This document shows, in pieces, positions 6,096-6,145 of a stretch of 6,145 nt of DNA. A program made the translations under genes and the position numbers. Where the stretch lies: positions 1 through 6,145 of the forward strand of contig JALOMN010000105.1 in the NCBI GenBank assembly GCA_025455445.1, written 5' to 3'. The notes under the pieces are model-generated. The model was not told the origin of the DNA. It saw nothing but the letters and a program-made list of their open reading frames with translations, and did not search any database. This stretch comes from Cyclobacteriaceae bacterium. GTDB lineage: Bacteria > Bacteroidota > Bacteroidia > Cytophagales > Cyclobacteriaceae. Each line of letters starts with the position of its first letter. The stretch's first letter is position 1.

Positions 6096-6145
6096 ATGAG
6101 CGTATTAGTTAATAAAGATTCCCGCATTATTGTACAAGGTTTCAC
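6096..6145 (+). CDS. sucD: Succinate-CoA ligase alpha subunit, N-terminal fragment
   Basis: The window ends 16 full codons into this gene: MSVLVNKDSRIIVQGF. This matches the start of bacterial SucD, where the same strand leads into the CoA-binding Rossmann fold (family continuation QGFTG-x-x-G). SucD with SucC interconverts succinyl-CoA and succinate with formation of a nucleoside triphosphate in the TCA cycle. The ATG is preceded by a consensus promoter and no Shine-Dalgarno sequence. The identification rests on a short but characteristic N-terminus. Confidence 0.85.
   Translation, partial: MSVLVNKDSRIIVQGF

Overview
The window looks like chromosome of a member of the Bacteroidota, probably of the Cytophagales/Cyclobacteriaceae type. 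The grounds are moderate-to-low GC, almost no Shine-Dalgarno sequences, a textbook Bacteroidota promoter (TTG-N19-TAATTTTG) before the last gene, a DUF5522 small protein, and secreted FecR-like/TPR proteins of a type I associate with that phylum. The lineage is inferred from these traits, not from any search.

Layout. Positions 1-48 may be the last 15 codons of a rightward gene. Two related hairpins (52-84 and 91-123) fill the gap up to the stop of a leftward gene (123-1253) for a BtuF/FepB-type lipoprotein that binds a metal chelate or cobalamin. After a 252-bp spacer, a small rightward gene (1506-1676) encodes a 56-aa DUF5522 protein with a CC-x3-C-x2-CPY cysteine cluster. Its 3' end overlaps by 20 bp the 3' end of the leftward gene meaB (1657-2640), the G-protein chaperone of methylmalonyl-CoA mutase, which starts with TTG. 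Divergent from meaB is a rightward run: a CHASE2 membrane sensor without any cytoplasmic output domain (2708-4039), then two tandem paralogues (4100-4999 and 5075-5971, about 60% identical) with a signal peptide, a FecR-like beta domain and a C-terminal TPR-like hairpin. Each of these three genes is followed by its own hairpin-plus-T-run terminator. The window ends in the first 16 codons of sucD (6096 onward), the succinyl-CoA synthetase alpha subunit.

How the genes may work together. MeaB and SucD both act around succinyl-CoA, MeaB on the B12-dependent mutase that makes it and SucD in the step that uses it, and the lipoprotein could supply cobalamin. They are on different strands and in different transcription units, so this is only suggestive. 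The CHASE2 protein and the two secreted paralogues look like an envelope-facing sensory module: a periplasmic ligand domain held by membrane helices, plus two exported partners, with the signalling output missing or encoded elsewhere. This uncharacterised set is the part of the window most worth following up.
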